Of a stretch of DNA of 14,064 nucleotides, positions 1 through 7,986 are shown piece after piece. How positions within the stretch are numbered: the first letter of the stretch is position 1; each line of letters starts with the position of its first letter. This DNA is from an uncultured Prevotellaceae bacterium. GTDB lineage: Bacteria; Bacteroidota; Bacteroidia; Bacteroidales; Muribaculaceae. Both the position numbers and the translations under genes were made by a program. Where the stretch lies: contig CALAVD010000025.1 of NCBI GenBank assembly GCA_937892085.1, positions 1 through 14,064 of the forward strand. The letters run 5' to 3'. Below the pieces are notes generated by a model, which saw nothing but the letters and a program-made list of their open reading frames with translations, ran no database searches and was not told the origin of the DNA.

Positions 1-1728
1 GACGATCTCGTCAAGGGCTTTCGCGCCAGCATAGACCTTCACGTCGGGCATGTCGCTCATCAGCGACTTCAGTTCGTCGTAACGCTGCTCAAGTTCCATG
101 CTGTTTTTGTGCGATTCGACAAAATAGCGGTACCACTCCTCGGGCGGCACGCGGCGCTCGGGCACCAGATTGCCGTACTCGTCAATCATCTGCGATTCAA
201 CAATATTGAATATCTGCTCTGGATTGACATTTCCGCATGTATGGCACTCGCTCTCGTTCCAATTGGCCTGATGGACTTTTCTCTTAAAATATATGATCGA
301 GACAATTGGATTACCATCATAAATCAAATAACCGCCTTTGTCGAGGATATACAGATTGTCGAACATTTTGAAGATATCGGACGATGGCTGATGAATAACC
401 GTAAAAACCAGTTTACCTCTGAGTGTCAACTCTTTAAGTATATCCATGATTTTTTCGGAATCGCGCGACGACAATCCCGATGTAGGCTCGTCGAGGAACA
501 GAATAGCTGGTTCTCTGATCAGTTCGAGCGCGATGTTCAGGCGCTTGCGCTGCCCGCCGCTTATCTTCTTATTCAGCGGGCTACCCACAATCATATCTTT
601 TATATCGAACAGACCGAGGCTCTTCAGCACTTTGAGTACTTTGCAATTGATCTGAAAATCGGTCAGGTCGTCGAAACACAGCTTTGCATTATAGAAAAGA
701 TTCTGATATACAGTAAGTTCCTCTATCAACAAATCGTCCTGCGAGACAAATCCAATCAGACCGTCAACTTTCTCCTTTTCGTCATAAATGTCGATGCCGT
801 TGATGGTTACGGTTCCCGACGATGGCCGTGTGCTGCCGTTGAGTACGTTCAGCAATGTTGTTTTTCCGGAACCGCTTGCACCCATGATGCCAACAAGACT
901 CCCCGACTCCTGTACCATATTGATCGGATTCAGACCTTTGACACCGCCCTTAAAGTAGTACTCAACATCTTTGACAACAAACTGAATCTTATTCGTCAGC
1001 TCATCGGCAAAATAGAAGTTCACTATATCGGAGTAGTAGATGGGCTTCATTTTGGCATCGCGCAACGATGAGCCCTGATTTAGCACGTATACATTGCCAG
1101 GCACCACATTCTGCCCGTTAAGATACAGCTCGTGATCTCCGAACTTGCGCACCAGATACATATTTGACGGCTCAAAATAGAGCACCCACAATACATCGTC
1201 GAACGACTCATGGCAGAAGTGCCTGATGTCGGCCGTTTCTGACGATTTGTTGCCATCGATGAGTAAGAATCGCGGCGACACCGGAATTTGCTCTTTCTCC
1301 GACATCACAAAATCATTGAGCAGCTTGAAATTCTCGGCCGAGAAAAAGAATATCTCCGACACGGCCTGCACAAACTCGAACTCCTGAGGCGATTCCTCGT
1401 CACCTGCTTTAATGAACTCGAGCAGGCGTATGAGCACAATCATTTTCTGCCTGATATCGAGGTCCTCGTTTATCTGCGTACATATTTTCAGCACTTTAAC
1501 TGAGTTAAGTGCTAAATTTTTCTCTTTATTGTGAGTGTTGTCTGACTGCTTGCGCTGATAGTGAGCATAAAAGCCGTCGAAGAGTTCCATGTACTCGTTG
1601 ACGACATTATCGTTAAGTTGTTGGAAAAGGAAAGCTTCAATTATCTGCCTGCCTGTTCTATTATTGGTGCGCGGACCAACAATAATGGCAAATAATTGCA
1701 TCAACGCTTTTAAGACCTTTTCACTCAT
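1..1728 (-). CDS. ABC transporter ATP-binding protein with TerB-like and FHA-like N-terminal regions, ABCG type (3' part cut off by window edge)
   Basis: I translated the minus strand from the ATG at 1728-1726; 576 codons stay open to the left edge, so the C-terminus is missing. Residues 1-150 are helical and acidic, resembling TerB-like domains. Residues about 155-255 (with LNG and PIYYSDI) resemble an FHA-type fold in front of the ATPase. The nucleotide-binding domain follows: Walker A GASGSGKT at 283-290, signature SGGQRKR from 390, Walker B with D413-E414, and H-loop H446. After it come a CHTC motif (495-498) and a linker. The order ATPase first, membrane part later is that of ABCG half-transporters, so membrane helices are expected beyond the edge but are not seen. 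Only 9 bases separate it from the upstream exported-protein gene, so the two are very probably co-transcribed. The substrate is unknown. The ATPase call is secure; the TerB and FHA labels are by resemblance only. Confidence 0.9.
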   Translation of the reverse strand, partial: MSEKVLKALMQLFAIIVGPRTNNRTGRQIIEAFLFQQLNDNVVNEYMELFDGFYAHYQRKQSDNTHNKEKNLALNSVKVLKICTQINEDLDIRQKMIVLIRLLEFIKAGDEESPQEFEFVQAVSEIFFFSAENFKLLNDFVMSEKEQIPVSPRFLLIDGNKSSETADIRHFCHESFDDVLWVLYFEPSNMYLVRKFGDHELYLNGQNVVPGNVYVLNQGSSLRDAKMKPIYYSDIVNFYFADELTNKIQFVVKDVEYYFKGGVKGLNPINMVQESGSLVGIMGASGSGKTTLLNVLNGSTRPSSGTVTINGIDIYDEKEKVDGLIGFVSQDDLLIEELTVYQNLFYNAKLCFDDLTDFQINCKVLKVLKSLGLFDIKDMIVGSPLNKKISGGQRKRLNIALELIREPAILFLDEPTSGLSSRDSEKIMDILKELTLRGKLVFTVIHQPSSDIFKMFDNLYILDKGGYLIYDGNPIVSIIYFKRKVHQANWNESECHTCGNVNPEQIFNIVESQMIDEYGNLVPERRVPPEEWYRYFVESHKNSMELEQRYDELKSLMSDMPDVKVYAGAKALDEIV

Positions 1729-1737
1729 GTGTTTGTG

Positions 1738-2166
1738 TTATTGTTTAAATCCAATAAGCATTACTGCCAAACCAGATGTCATTTCTTTAGAGTCTATTTC
1801 AGCCTCAATTATGCAATCAATGGTATTGTCGAACTTAAAATCCCAACTTGGAGTATTTTCAAAATCACGGTTTGTAAAAAGCAGATTCCGCTCTTGATCG
1901 TAAACACTGAACGCAAGATTGCCTGCCTCTGTTCCGCAATAGCCCACCAGCCGATACACTGTTCCTCCGTAAAATGTTACATAAAATTCGGCTATATCCT
2001 CATTAGTGAGCAACACGGTATAATATTGTCCGTCTGACACATAAGGTTCCGATATGTGTTTCATGCACAACTGCATTGGCGAATCTTGCGCTTTGATACC
2101 CGATACGTTCAGCATCAGCATTGCCGACATGATTGCCACCTTTAATATTCGTTCTTGAATTCTCAT
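1738..2166 (-). CDS. Small exported protein of unknown function, operon partner of the ABC ATPase
   Basis: This 142-aa protein starts with a classical signal peptide: basic MRIQER, a hydrophobic stretch to about residue 23, and a likely cleavage after GIKA, before QDSP. The mature part of about 115 residues has no membrane segment and reads as alternating beta strands. The stretch YRLVGYCGTEAGNLAFSV, followed by LLFTNRD, resembles the small jelly-roll modules of the pre-peptidase C-terminal (PPC) kind; that is inference. Two cysteines (in QLCMKH and GYCGT) are followed by a third in DCIIEAE. It lies 18 bases after the lipoprotein gene and 9 bases before the ABC gene, so it is probably a periplasmic partner of that transporter. 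I do not recognise a named family. Confidence 0.85.
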   Translation of the reverse strand: MRIQERILKVAIMSAMLMLNVSGIKAQDSPMQLCMKHISEPYVSDGQYYTVLLTNEDIAEFYVTFYGGTVYRLVGYCGTEAGNLAFSVYDQERNLLFTNRDFENTPSWDFKFDNTIDCIIEAEIDSKEMTSGLAVMLIGFKQ

Positions 2167-2184
2167 TGCCGTACGTTTTTTAGG

Positions 2185-3090
2185 TTAATCAATCACTGCT
2201 TGTCTTATGGCTTGCACCTTGTGTGTAATTTTTTTCAAATCATCGTCGCTCACAACAACCTCAGTCACCGATTTGATAATTGTTGTATGCGACTCAATGT
2301 CTATTTCAGGTACTTTGTACGTGTAATGTTGAATTACGTTATCATAATCGTTCGACAAACTTATCAGATTGTCGATAAGCGATTTTGCATCGGGCATCTC
2401 GTCATAAAATGGAGACAGAATTTTAATCAGATTCTCGAGTGGCTGCTTGCTCTCACCCACCCTGTTGCGCAACTCATCCGATTTTGTGGTTGCGGCCAAT
2501 TGTGTCAGAATGTACATCGACTCAACCCAACCGCCTGCCAGTATGAGTGCACCCTCGCGTTGCCGCTGGCACTCTTTCAAGAATACGTCAACATCGCGGA
2601 ATGTGTTTGATAATATATATAGGAGCGAGTCGCGATTGTCGATATTGCATTCTACCCTATCAACCAGTTCTTTTGTAAAGGTCGACATAAGGTCCAAATC
2701 ATTAGCCAATACTTTTATTATCGGGAAAATGCTCATAATGAGCTGCGGCTGCTCGTATATCTCGACGTATGCAAGGTCAGCGCCATAAATGCCCATATTG
2801 ACACATTTCTTATATGTACTGTTGTACTTCTGATTGTTCTGCCGCGGATTAAGCAGCGACTCGTCGAACTTGGCACCCGATTTTTGCACAATAATCGACA
2901 GCTGATAAGGTGATGGCAGGCTGAACAGTGTGTTGCCGAATTTTACTGTTTTGTTACTGGTATCGGCTGCCTCTGCCGACGGCTCTATGACCATATTCAA
3001 CTCGCTGTTGCGCGTCTTGTTACCAGTACACGATGCTGTCAGAATAAAGGCACACATCAATGGCAACGATGATTGTAATATCGATTTCAT
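2185..3090 (-). CDS. Periplasmic lipoprotein of unknown function, first gene of the ABC group
   Basis: This 301-aa protein has a lipoprotein signal: MKSILQSS, a hydrophobic segment, then LTASC with the lipidated cysteine at residue 21. No acidic residues follow the cysteine directly, so the Bacteroidota surface-export signal is absent and an inner-face periplasmic location is more likely. After a linker rich in S, N and E, the rest (about residues 48-300) is predicted almost wholly helical, with the recognisable stretches LPSPYQLS, MGIYGADLAY and LAGGWVES. These look like a conserved Bacteroidota hypothetical family that I know only as uncharacterised. It is 18 bases upstream of the exported-protein gene, which in turn abuts the ABC gene. 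A role as a substrate-binding or assembly partner of that transporter is inference from position. The function is unknown. Confidence 0.85.
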   Translation of the reverse strand: MKSILQSSLPLMCAFILTASCTGNKTRNSELNMVIEPSAEAADTSNKTVKFGNTLFSLPSPYQLSIIVQKSGAKFDESLLNPRQNNQKYNSTYKKCVNMGIYGADLAYVEIYEQPQLIMSIFPIIKVLANDLDLMSTFTKELVDRVECNIDNRDSLLYILSNTFRDVDVFLKECQRQREGALILAGGWVESMYILTQLAATTKSDELRNRVGESKQPLENLIKILSPFYDEMPDAKSLIDNLISLSNDYDNVIQHYTYKVPEIDIESHTTIIKSVTEVVVSDDDLKKITHKVQAIRQAVID

Positions 3091-3229
3091 AAATATTTAA
3101 ATAGTACTAATGCAAGTAACTAAAAAAAAGTATATCAGAAAAGAGCTCGGCAACAGATTTTTGCCTGCTTATTTTTCATAAAAAATAATGCTGTAATAAT
3201 TCTTTGTGCGGAATGTGTCGATGATGTTT

Positions 3230-4183
3230 TTACTCGGCTCTGAACATATCAATCATCTCACGATACTCGGTTGCGTCCTGATCGCTAACCATATAGTCAC
3301 TCGGATTCCGACGTGAGCCCGACTGAACCACCTCGTAGTGCAAATGCGGACCCGTTGAGCGCCCTGTGCTGCCCACCTTGCCTACAATTGTGCCGCGTGT
3401 AACGGTATCGCCGGCTCTTACCATTATTTTGCTAAGATGGGCATAACGTGTTTTGTATCCAAAACCATGATTGACAACCACTTGATTACCATATCCAGCG
3501 TTCGATTTCGACGCCGACTCCACAACTCCCTTTCCACTTGCATAAACCAAATGCCCCTCTGATGTTGCCATATCAATGCCATCGTGATGTATGTGGTCAT
3601 GACTGATTGGATGGATTCGCCACCCGAATGTAGATGATATTCTGTACGACCTTGGCGACAATGGCATAATAGCCGGAACCGACAACAAGCTATCCTCGTA
3701 CATCTCGGCACGCTGCAGCAGTACATCGTACGACTGCTTCTGCAACTTTAAGCGGTTCAGCTGCACGTCAAACTCATAATTATAATGAATCATAAGATCG
3801 CTGTTGAAGTATCCCTCAAGATACTCGTACCGGTTGACGCCGCCGAAACTGGCCTTGCGCTTGTTCTCCGACAACGGCTCGAGCTGCGACACAACGCGGT
3901 AGCAACTATCATCGCGGTACTGAATTGCAGACAAGAATGACTCCACTTTTGTCAATGTTGAGTCGAAACGGTTATAATCGGCTTTCAGTGCTGCGGCTGT
4001 ATTCTGAAGTCGGATATGCTTGATTGACGGCACAACGCCCGAGTAAGTTAAACCCCACGATGCTACGCCCAACACAAAGGCCGAGAGCAACAGCCACCGA
4101 CACTGTTTCCAAAACTTAGCTAAGGAGTTCCTGTCCTCAACGTATTCAAGATGTTCAATATCGAATGAGTATTTCTTAGCCAT
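3230..4183 (-). CDS. Membrane-anchored M23 family (LytM-type) metallopeptidase
   Basis: This 317-aa protein is a likely zinc endopeptidase that cuts peptide cross-links in peptidoglycan. It has a short cytoplasmic N-terminus (1-28), one membrane segment (about 29-51) and a helical, probably coiled-coil stretch (about 55-165), followed by the peptidase domain (about 180-295). The catalytic set is complete: H200 and D204 in HDGID, H249 in YAHLSK, and H280 and H282 in GPHLHYEV. In LytM the equivalents of H200, D204 and H282 bind zinc, and the other two histidines are catalytic. That differs from the inactive M23 proteins that only activate amidases. It is transcribed away from clpB, and the lipoprotein gene follows 139 bases downstream on the same strand. 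No convincing terminator lies between, so read-through into the ABC group is possible. Confidence 0.93.
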   Translation of the reverse strand: MAKKYSFDIEHLEYVEDRNSLAKFWKQCRWLLLSAFVLGVASWGLTYSGVVPSIKHIRLQNTAAALKADYNRFDSTLTKVESFLSAIQYRDDSCYRVVSQLEPLSENKRKASFGGVNRYEYLEGYFNSDLMIHYNYEFDVQLNRLKLQKQSYDVLLQRAEMYEDSLLSVPAIMPLSPRSYRISSTFGWRIHPISHDHIHHDGIDMATSEGHLVYASGKGVVESASKSNAGYGNQVVVNHGFGYKTRYAHLSKIMVRAGDTVTRGTIVGKVGSTGRSTGPHLHYEVVQSGSRRNPSDYMVSDQDATEYREMIDMFRAE

Positions 4184-4510
4184 TTTTTTTCATTTCGGGG
4201 TGCAAAATATACATTTTTGAACAAAATGCCATCTTTTGGCCGTTTTTTTACCAACTATTTTACGTTAAATTATTATAACCATCTGTAAAACAACAGATTA
4301 CAATGATTGCAATTAGAACAATTATTGAGATTTGACATTTTGACGCCTGTTTTTTATGAACAAATGACAATTTGTCAACACCACATAATTTAAGTAACTT
4401 ATTATATATCAACGTTTAGACGAAAACAAATTCATAAATGAGCATGAGCAAACCACACTTGGTAAACAATTTGACAAGGTGCGGCCATAACAATTAAAAA
4501 CATAAAGGCT
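4184..4510. other. Divergent intergenic region between the M23 gene and clpB
   Basis: These 327 AT-rich bases contain no gene I can support. They must carry the clpB promoter on the plus strand and probably one for the M23 gene on the minus strand. I searched for the Bacteroides pattern TTTG then TAnnTTTG and found no clean match for either. On the minus strand the reverse complement of 4203-4211 reads TATATTTTG, a near match with one extra base, but no TTTG stands at the right distance upstream. I see no CIRCE element (TTAGCACTC-N9-GAGTGCTAA). The one clear dyad is listed separately at 4365-4377. Confidence 0.6.
4365..4377. promoter_or_regulatory. Perfect 13-base dyad upstream of clpB, possible operator
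   Basis: TGACAA-T-TTGTCA is a perfect inverted repeat about 134 bases before the clpB start. Related TTGACA or TTTGACAAG strings recur nearby at about 4332-4344 and 4467-4477. It could be a binding site for a stress regulator or part of a promoter, but in AT-rich DNA such a dyad can arise by chance. Confidence 0.25.
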
Positions 4511-7102
4511 ATGATTAACACAAACAACCTAACAATCAAGGTGCAAGAAGTGTTGGAGAAAGCCTTCAACATTGCACAGTCGAACAACAATCAGGCTGTT
4601 GAGACGGGACACCTGCTCAAGAGTCTGCTGAGCGAGGAACAGGACATAAGCCGATATATCCTGCAAAAGCATAACATATCTGACTCAACTTTTATGTCAA
4701 TTGTTGACAATATTATTAAGTCGTACCCCAAAGTGTCGGGCGGCGAGCTGTACCTGTCGGCCGATCTGAGCAAATTGCTCAATAAGGCTCAGCAACTCGC
4801 TAACAGCAATGGCGACCAATTTGTGTCGGTTGAGCACTTATGGATTGCGTTTTTCGATGTCTACGATCAGATAACCAAGCTATTGAAAGATCAAGGGCTG
4901 AGCGAGAAATCAGTGAGCAGCTGCATAAAAGACATAACAAAGGGCGAAAAGGTAACCAGCCAATCGGCCGAAGAGTCATACATGGCGCTGTCGAAATATG
5001 CCATCAACCTCAACGAGCAGGCGGCCAACGGTAAACTCGACCCTGTGATTGGACGCGATGACGAGATTAGGCGTATCTTGCAGATTCTGAGCCGACGTAC
5101 CAAGAACAATCCAATTCTTATTGGCGAGCCTGGAACTGGCAAAACTGCGATTGCAGAAGGCATTGCCCATCGTATTGTAAAAAACGATGTACCTGAGAAT
5201 CTGAAAACCAAGAAGTTGTACTCTCTCGACATGGGTGCGCTGGTTGCCGGAGCCAAATATAAAGGTGAGTTTGAGGAACGTTTAAAAAGTGTTGTAAATG
5301 AAGTCATTAAATCGGACGGCGAGATTATTCTGTTCATTGATGAGATTCACACGCTTGTTGGTGCTGGCAAAAGCGAGGGAGCCATGGATGCCGCCAACAT
5401 TCTGAAACCGGCACTTGCCCGCGGCGACCTGCGGGTTATTGGTGCCACCACTCTCGACGAGTATCAGAAATACTTCGAGAAAGACAAGGCACTGGAGCGA
5501 CGTTTCCAGATTGTCATGGTCGATGAGCCCGACGAGGAGAACGCAATCGCCATCCTCCGTGGACTGAAGGAGCGCTACGAGAATCACCACAAGGTGCGCA
5601 TCAAGGATGACGCCATCATTGCCGCTGTGCAGCTCAGCCAGCGTTACATCAGTGACCGTTTCTTGCCCGACAAGGCAATCGACCTTGTGGATGAGGCGGC
5701 AGCGAAGCTGCGCATCGAGATGGACAGCGTGCCTGAGGAACTTGACGAGGTGACCCGCAAAATCTCGCAGCTTGAAATTGAGCGCGCCGCCATCAAGCGC
5801 GACGGCGATGAGCAGCGCATCGCACAAGTCGATCAGCAACTCGCCAACCTGCGTGACCGCGAACACGACTACAAAGCCAAGTGGCAAAGCGAGAAAGAGC
5901 TTATCAACAAGATTCAGCAGAACAAAATCGACATTGAGCAACTCAACTTCGATGCCGAGCGCGCCGAGCGAAACGGCGACTATGCCCGCGTGGCAGAAAT
6001 CCGCTACTCGCTCATCAAGCAGAAGCAGGACGAGAATGCCGCGCTGCAAGAGCAGTTGCGCTCCATGCAAGGCGAGAACTCCCTCATCAAGGAGGAAGTG
6101 GATGGCGACGACATCGCCGAGATTGTATCACGATGGACAGGCATTCCAGTCACCAAGATGCTGCAAAGCGAGGGAGAGAAGCTGCTGCTCCTTGAGGACG
6201 AGCTGCACAAGCGAGTAATCGGTCAGGACGAGGCTATCAGCGCCATCAGCGATGCCGTGCGCCGGAGCCGTGCCGGGCTTAACGACCCACGCCGTCCCAT
6301 CGGTTCGTTCATCTTCCTCGGCACCACTGGTGTGGGCAAGACGGAGTTAGCAAAGGCACTCGCCGACTACCTCTTCAACGACGAGAACATGATGACTCGC
6401 ATCGACATGAGCGAGTATCAGGAGAAGTTCTCGGTAACACGCCTCATAGGGTCGCCTCCAGGCTACGTGGGCTACGATGAAGGAGGACAACTCACCGAGG
6501 CGGTGCGACGCAAGCCCTACAGCGTGGTGCTCTTCGACGAGATAGAGAAGGCTCACCCCGATGTGTTTAACGTGCTGCTGCAGGTGCTCGACGACGGACG
6601 ACTCACCGACAACAAGGGACGCACCGTCAACTTCAAGAACACTATCATCATCATGACAAGTAATCTTGGGTCAAGCCTCATCCGTGAGCGCTTTGAGCAA
6701 CTTAACGCCGAGAACCACACACGCATCGTGGAGCAAACGCGCAACGACGTACTAACGATGCTCAAGCAGACTATCAGACCCGAGTTCTTGAACCGTATTG
6801 ATGAGATTATCATGTTCACCCCTCTCGACGAGCAACAGATAGCGCAAATCGTGGAGCTGCAGCTCAGCAGCGTCAAGAAGATGCTACTTGCAAGCGGCAT
6901 AGAGCTTGATTACACCAACAATGCCGTCACACTGCTGGCACAAGCGGGCTATGACCCGGAGTTCGGCGCACGACCCGTGAAGCGGGCCATCCAGAACCTC
7001 GTCCTCAACCAGCTCTCACGCGACATCATCGCCCACAAGGTGGACCGTGACCGCCCCATCGTGATAGATGCCAGCGAAGGCAACATCACCTTCCACAACT
7101 AA
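4511..7102 (+). CDS. clpB: ClpB, AAA+ protein disaggregase
   Basis: This 863-aa protein matches the usual ClpB length and domain order. The N-terminal substrate domain is at about 1-145. The first AAA+ module has GEPGTGKT at 205-212 and D277-E278. The coiled-coil middle domain, at about 405-525, is rich in K, E, Q and R. The second module has GTTGVGKT at 604-611 and D676-E677. The C-terminal part carries GARPVKRAIQ. The long middle domain distinguishes it from ClpA and ClpC. With DnaK it rescues aggregated proteins in the cytoplasm using ATP. The ATG at 4511 gives the standard N-terminus; AAAGG lies just upstream but too close to be a typical ribosome site. Codon use changes sharply near 5530 (residues about 340-345): isoleucine ATT:ATC goes from 22:4 to 8:35 and lysine AAA:AAG from 19:12 to 4:26 (hand counts). 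The frame is intact across the change. Confidence 0.98.
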   Translation: MINTNNLTIKVQEVLEKAFNIAQSNNNQAVETGHLLKSLLSEEQDISRYILQKHNISDSTFMSIVDNIIKSYPKVSGGELYLSADLSKLLNKAQQLANSNGDQFVSVEHLWIAFFDVYDQITKLLKDQGLSEKSVSSCIKDITKGEKVTSQSAEESYMALSKYAINLNEQAANGKLDPVIGRDDEIRRILQILSRRTKNNPILIGEPGTGKTAIAEGIAHRIVKNDVPENLKTKKLYSLDMGALVAGAKYKGEFEERLKSVVNEVIKSDGEIILFIDEIHTLVGAGKSEGAMDAANILKPALARGDLRVIGATTLDEYQKYFEKDKALERRFQIVMVDEPDEENAIAILRGLKERYENHHKVRIKDDAIIAAVQLSQRYISDRFLPDKAIDLVDEAAAKLRIEMDSVPEELDEVTRKISQLEIERAAIKRDGDEQRIAQVDQQLANLRDREHDYKAKWQSEKELINKIQQNKIDIEQLNFDAERAERNGDYARVAEIRYSLIKQKQDENAALQEQLRSMQGENSLIKEEVDGDDIAEIVSRWTGIPVTKMLQSEGEKLLLLEDELHKRVIGQDEAISAISDAVRRSRAGLNDPRRPIGSFIFLGTTGVGKTELAKALADYLFNDENMMTRIDMSEYQEKFSVTRLIGSPPGYVGYDEGGQLTEAVRRKPYSVVLFDEIEKAHPDVFNVLLQVLDDGRLTDNKGRTVNFKNTIIIMTSNLGSSLIRERFEQLNAENHTRIVEQTRNDVLTMLKQTIRPEFLNRIDEIIMFTPLDEQQIAQIVELQLSSVKKMLLASGIELDYTNNAVTLLAQAGYDPEFGARPVKRAIQNLVLNQLSRDIIAHKVDRDRPIVIDASEGNITFHN

Positions 7103-7137
7103 AAAATGAACTCATTGGGGACGGTTCTCTTTTAGTT
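7097..7137 (+). repeat. Inverted repeat with GGGGACGGTTCTC core overlapping the clpB stop codon
   Basis: AACTAAAA (7097-7104) and TTTTAGTT (7130-7137) form a perfect 8-base inverted repeat that includes the clpB stop. Inside it, TGAAC (7107-7111) and GTTCA (7135-7139), or GAAC and GTTC, can pair in other ways. The loop carries GGGGACGGTTCTC (7117-7129). From memory, GGGGACGGTTCT strings near GTTC or GAAC arms recur in intergenic repeats of many bacteria, some linked to REP-associated transposases; I cannot check that here. It may also act as the clpB terminator, since TCTCTTTT follows the inner stem. Confidence 0.45.
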
Positions 7138-7252
7138 CACGCGAGCGTGACGCCTCAATTTTGTCATACCCTCAACTGTAGCATCATAATCGAGGAATAG
7201 TTACAGACTCGGTCTTTTCGGGTTAAAGAAATACAAAAACTATTGTCAATAA

Positions 7253-7282
7253 TTTGCAACTGAAAACTTTTTACTACCTTTG
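7253..7282 (+). promoter_or_regulatory. Bacteroides-type promoter of the first FKBP gene
   Basis: TTTG at 7253-7256 and TACCTTTG at 7275-7282 are separated by 18 bases, close to the -33 and -7 elements read by the main sigma factor of Bacteroidota. Transcription would start near 7289, giving a leader of about 33 bases before the ATG at 7322. So the FKBP genes probably have their own start independent of clpB. Confidence 0.8.
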
Positions 7283-7321
7283 CAGTTTGATTAAAGATTA
7301 TTACAATTCTAATATATTAAT

Positions 7322-7906
7322 ATGGATAAATTAAGCTATGCACTGGGTTTGAGTATGGCCCAGAATTTCAAGGGATCAGGTATTCAGAGCATTAATGCCG
7401 ACGACTTTGCCGATGCCCTGCGTGACGTCTATGAAGACAAGGAGAAAAAGATGAGCTACGACGAGGCTAAGAAAGTGGTGCAGGATTTCTTCACCGAGCT
7501 CGAAGCCAATGCCGGAGCCATGAACGAAGAGCTTGGCAAGAAATTCCTTGAGCAGAACGCTCAGCAAGAGGGTGTAAAGGTGACCGAGAGTGGTCTCCAA
7601 TACCTTGTGCTCAAAGAGGGCGACGGCAAGAAGCCAGGACCTAACGATGTGGTGACAGTGCACTACACAGGTCGATTGATCGACGGCACTGTGTTCGACA
7701 GCTCAGTAGAGCGTGGCGAGCCAGCCACCTTCGCTGTGGGTCAGGTGATTCCTGGCTGGGTCGAGGGTCTTCAGATGATGAGCGAGGGCGCTGCCTGGCG
7801 ACTCTTCATTCCCTCCAACCTCGCATACGGTCCTCACGGCACAGGTCCCATACAGCCTAACTCCACCCTGATTTTCGACGTGCAGCTCATAAAAGTGGGG
7901 AAATAA
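7322..7906 (+). CDS. FKBP-type peptidyl-prolyl cis-trans isomerase, cytoplasmic, with FKBP_N domain
   Basis: This 194-aa protein has no signal peptide, so it should work in the cytoplasm. Residues 1-85 form the helical dimerisation domain of FklB/FkpA-like enzymes, and residues 88-193 are the FKBP domain. All positions that line the FKBP12 pocket are present: Y115, F125, D126, F137, V142, I143, W146, Y169 and F185. It should therefore be an active proline isomerase and chaperone. It follows clpB by 219 bases but has a clear promoter of its own. The next FKBP gene starts 80 bases downstream, across a run of heptamer repeats with no terminator in between. Confidence 0.95.
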   Translation: MDKLSYALGLSMAQNFKGSGIQSINADDFADALRDVYEDKEKKMSYDEAKKVVQDFFTELEANAGAMNEELGKKFLEQNAQQEGVKVTESGLQYLVLKEGDGKKPGPNDVVTVHYTGRLIDGTVFDSSVERGEPATFAVGQVIPGWVEGLQMMSEGAAWRLFIPSNLAYGPHGTGPIQPNSTLIFDVQLIKVGK

Positions 7907-7907
7907 T

Positions 7908-7942
7908 TGCTGAATGCTGAATGCAGAATGGGCAATGATAAT
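7908..7942 (+). repeat. Heptamer repeat tract (TGCNNAA-like) after the first FKBP gene
   Basis: Directly after the stop codon (7904-7906) come five 7-base units: TGCTGAA, TGCTGAA, TGCAGAA, TGGGCAA and TGATAAT. The first three are near-identical and the last two have decayed. The same unit type occurs after pheT (13044-13126) in that gene's sense direction. Confidence 0.7.
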
Positions 7943-7986
7943 TGGATAACATTATTTTACAACAATTTAATACACAAAATTTTATT

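Noticed and set aside
109..1071. 320-codon open frame on the plus strand
   Set aside because: It lies opposite the ABC ATPase, whose minus-strand translation shows Walker A, signature, Walker B and H-loop in order; the plus-strand product has no recognisable domain.
3091..3229. Possible terminators between the M23 gene and the lipoprotein gene (GGCAA...TTGCC, and TTATTTTT-cat-AAAAAATAA)
   Set aside because: The first stem has five pairs and no T run; the second is only A and T. Neither is convincing as a terminator.
5282..6070. Long open frame on the minus strand inside clpB
   Set aside because: It is antisense to the well-conserved ClpB coding sequence; its hydrophobic leucine- and valine-rich translation follows from the codons of the real gene.
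7137..7150. TCACGC-GA-GCGTGA hairpin after clpB
   Set aside because: The stem is short with a tight loop and no T run follows; it may be part of the neighbouring repeat but cannot be called by itself.
7942..7986. In-frame TTG 15 codons upstream of the degenerate FKBP lipoprotein
   Set aside because: Using it would put 15 residues ahead of a clear lipoprotein signal peptide; the ATG at 7987 starts exactly at MKKFLF.
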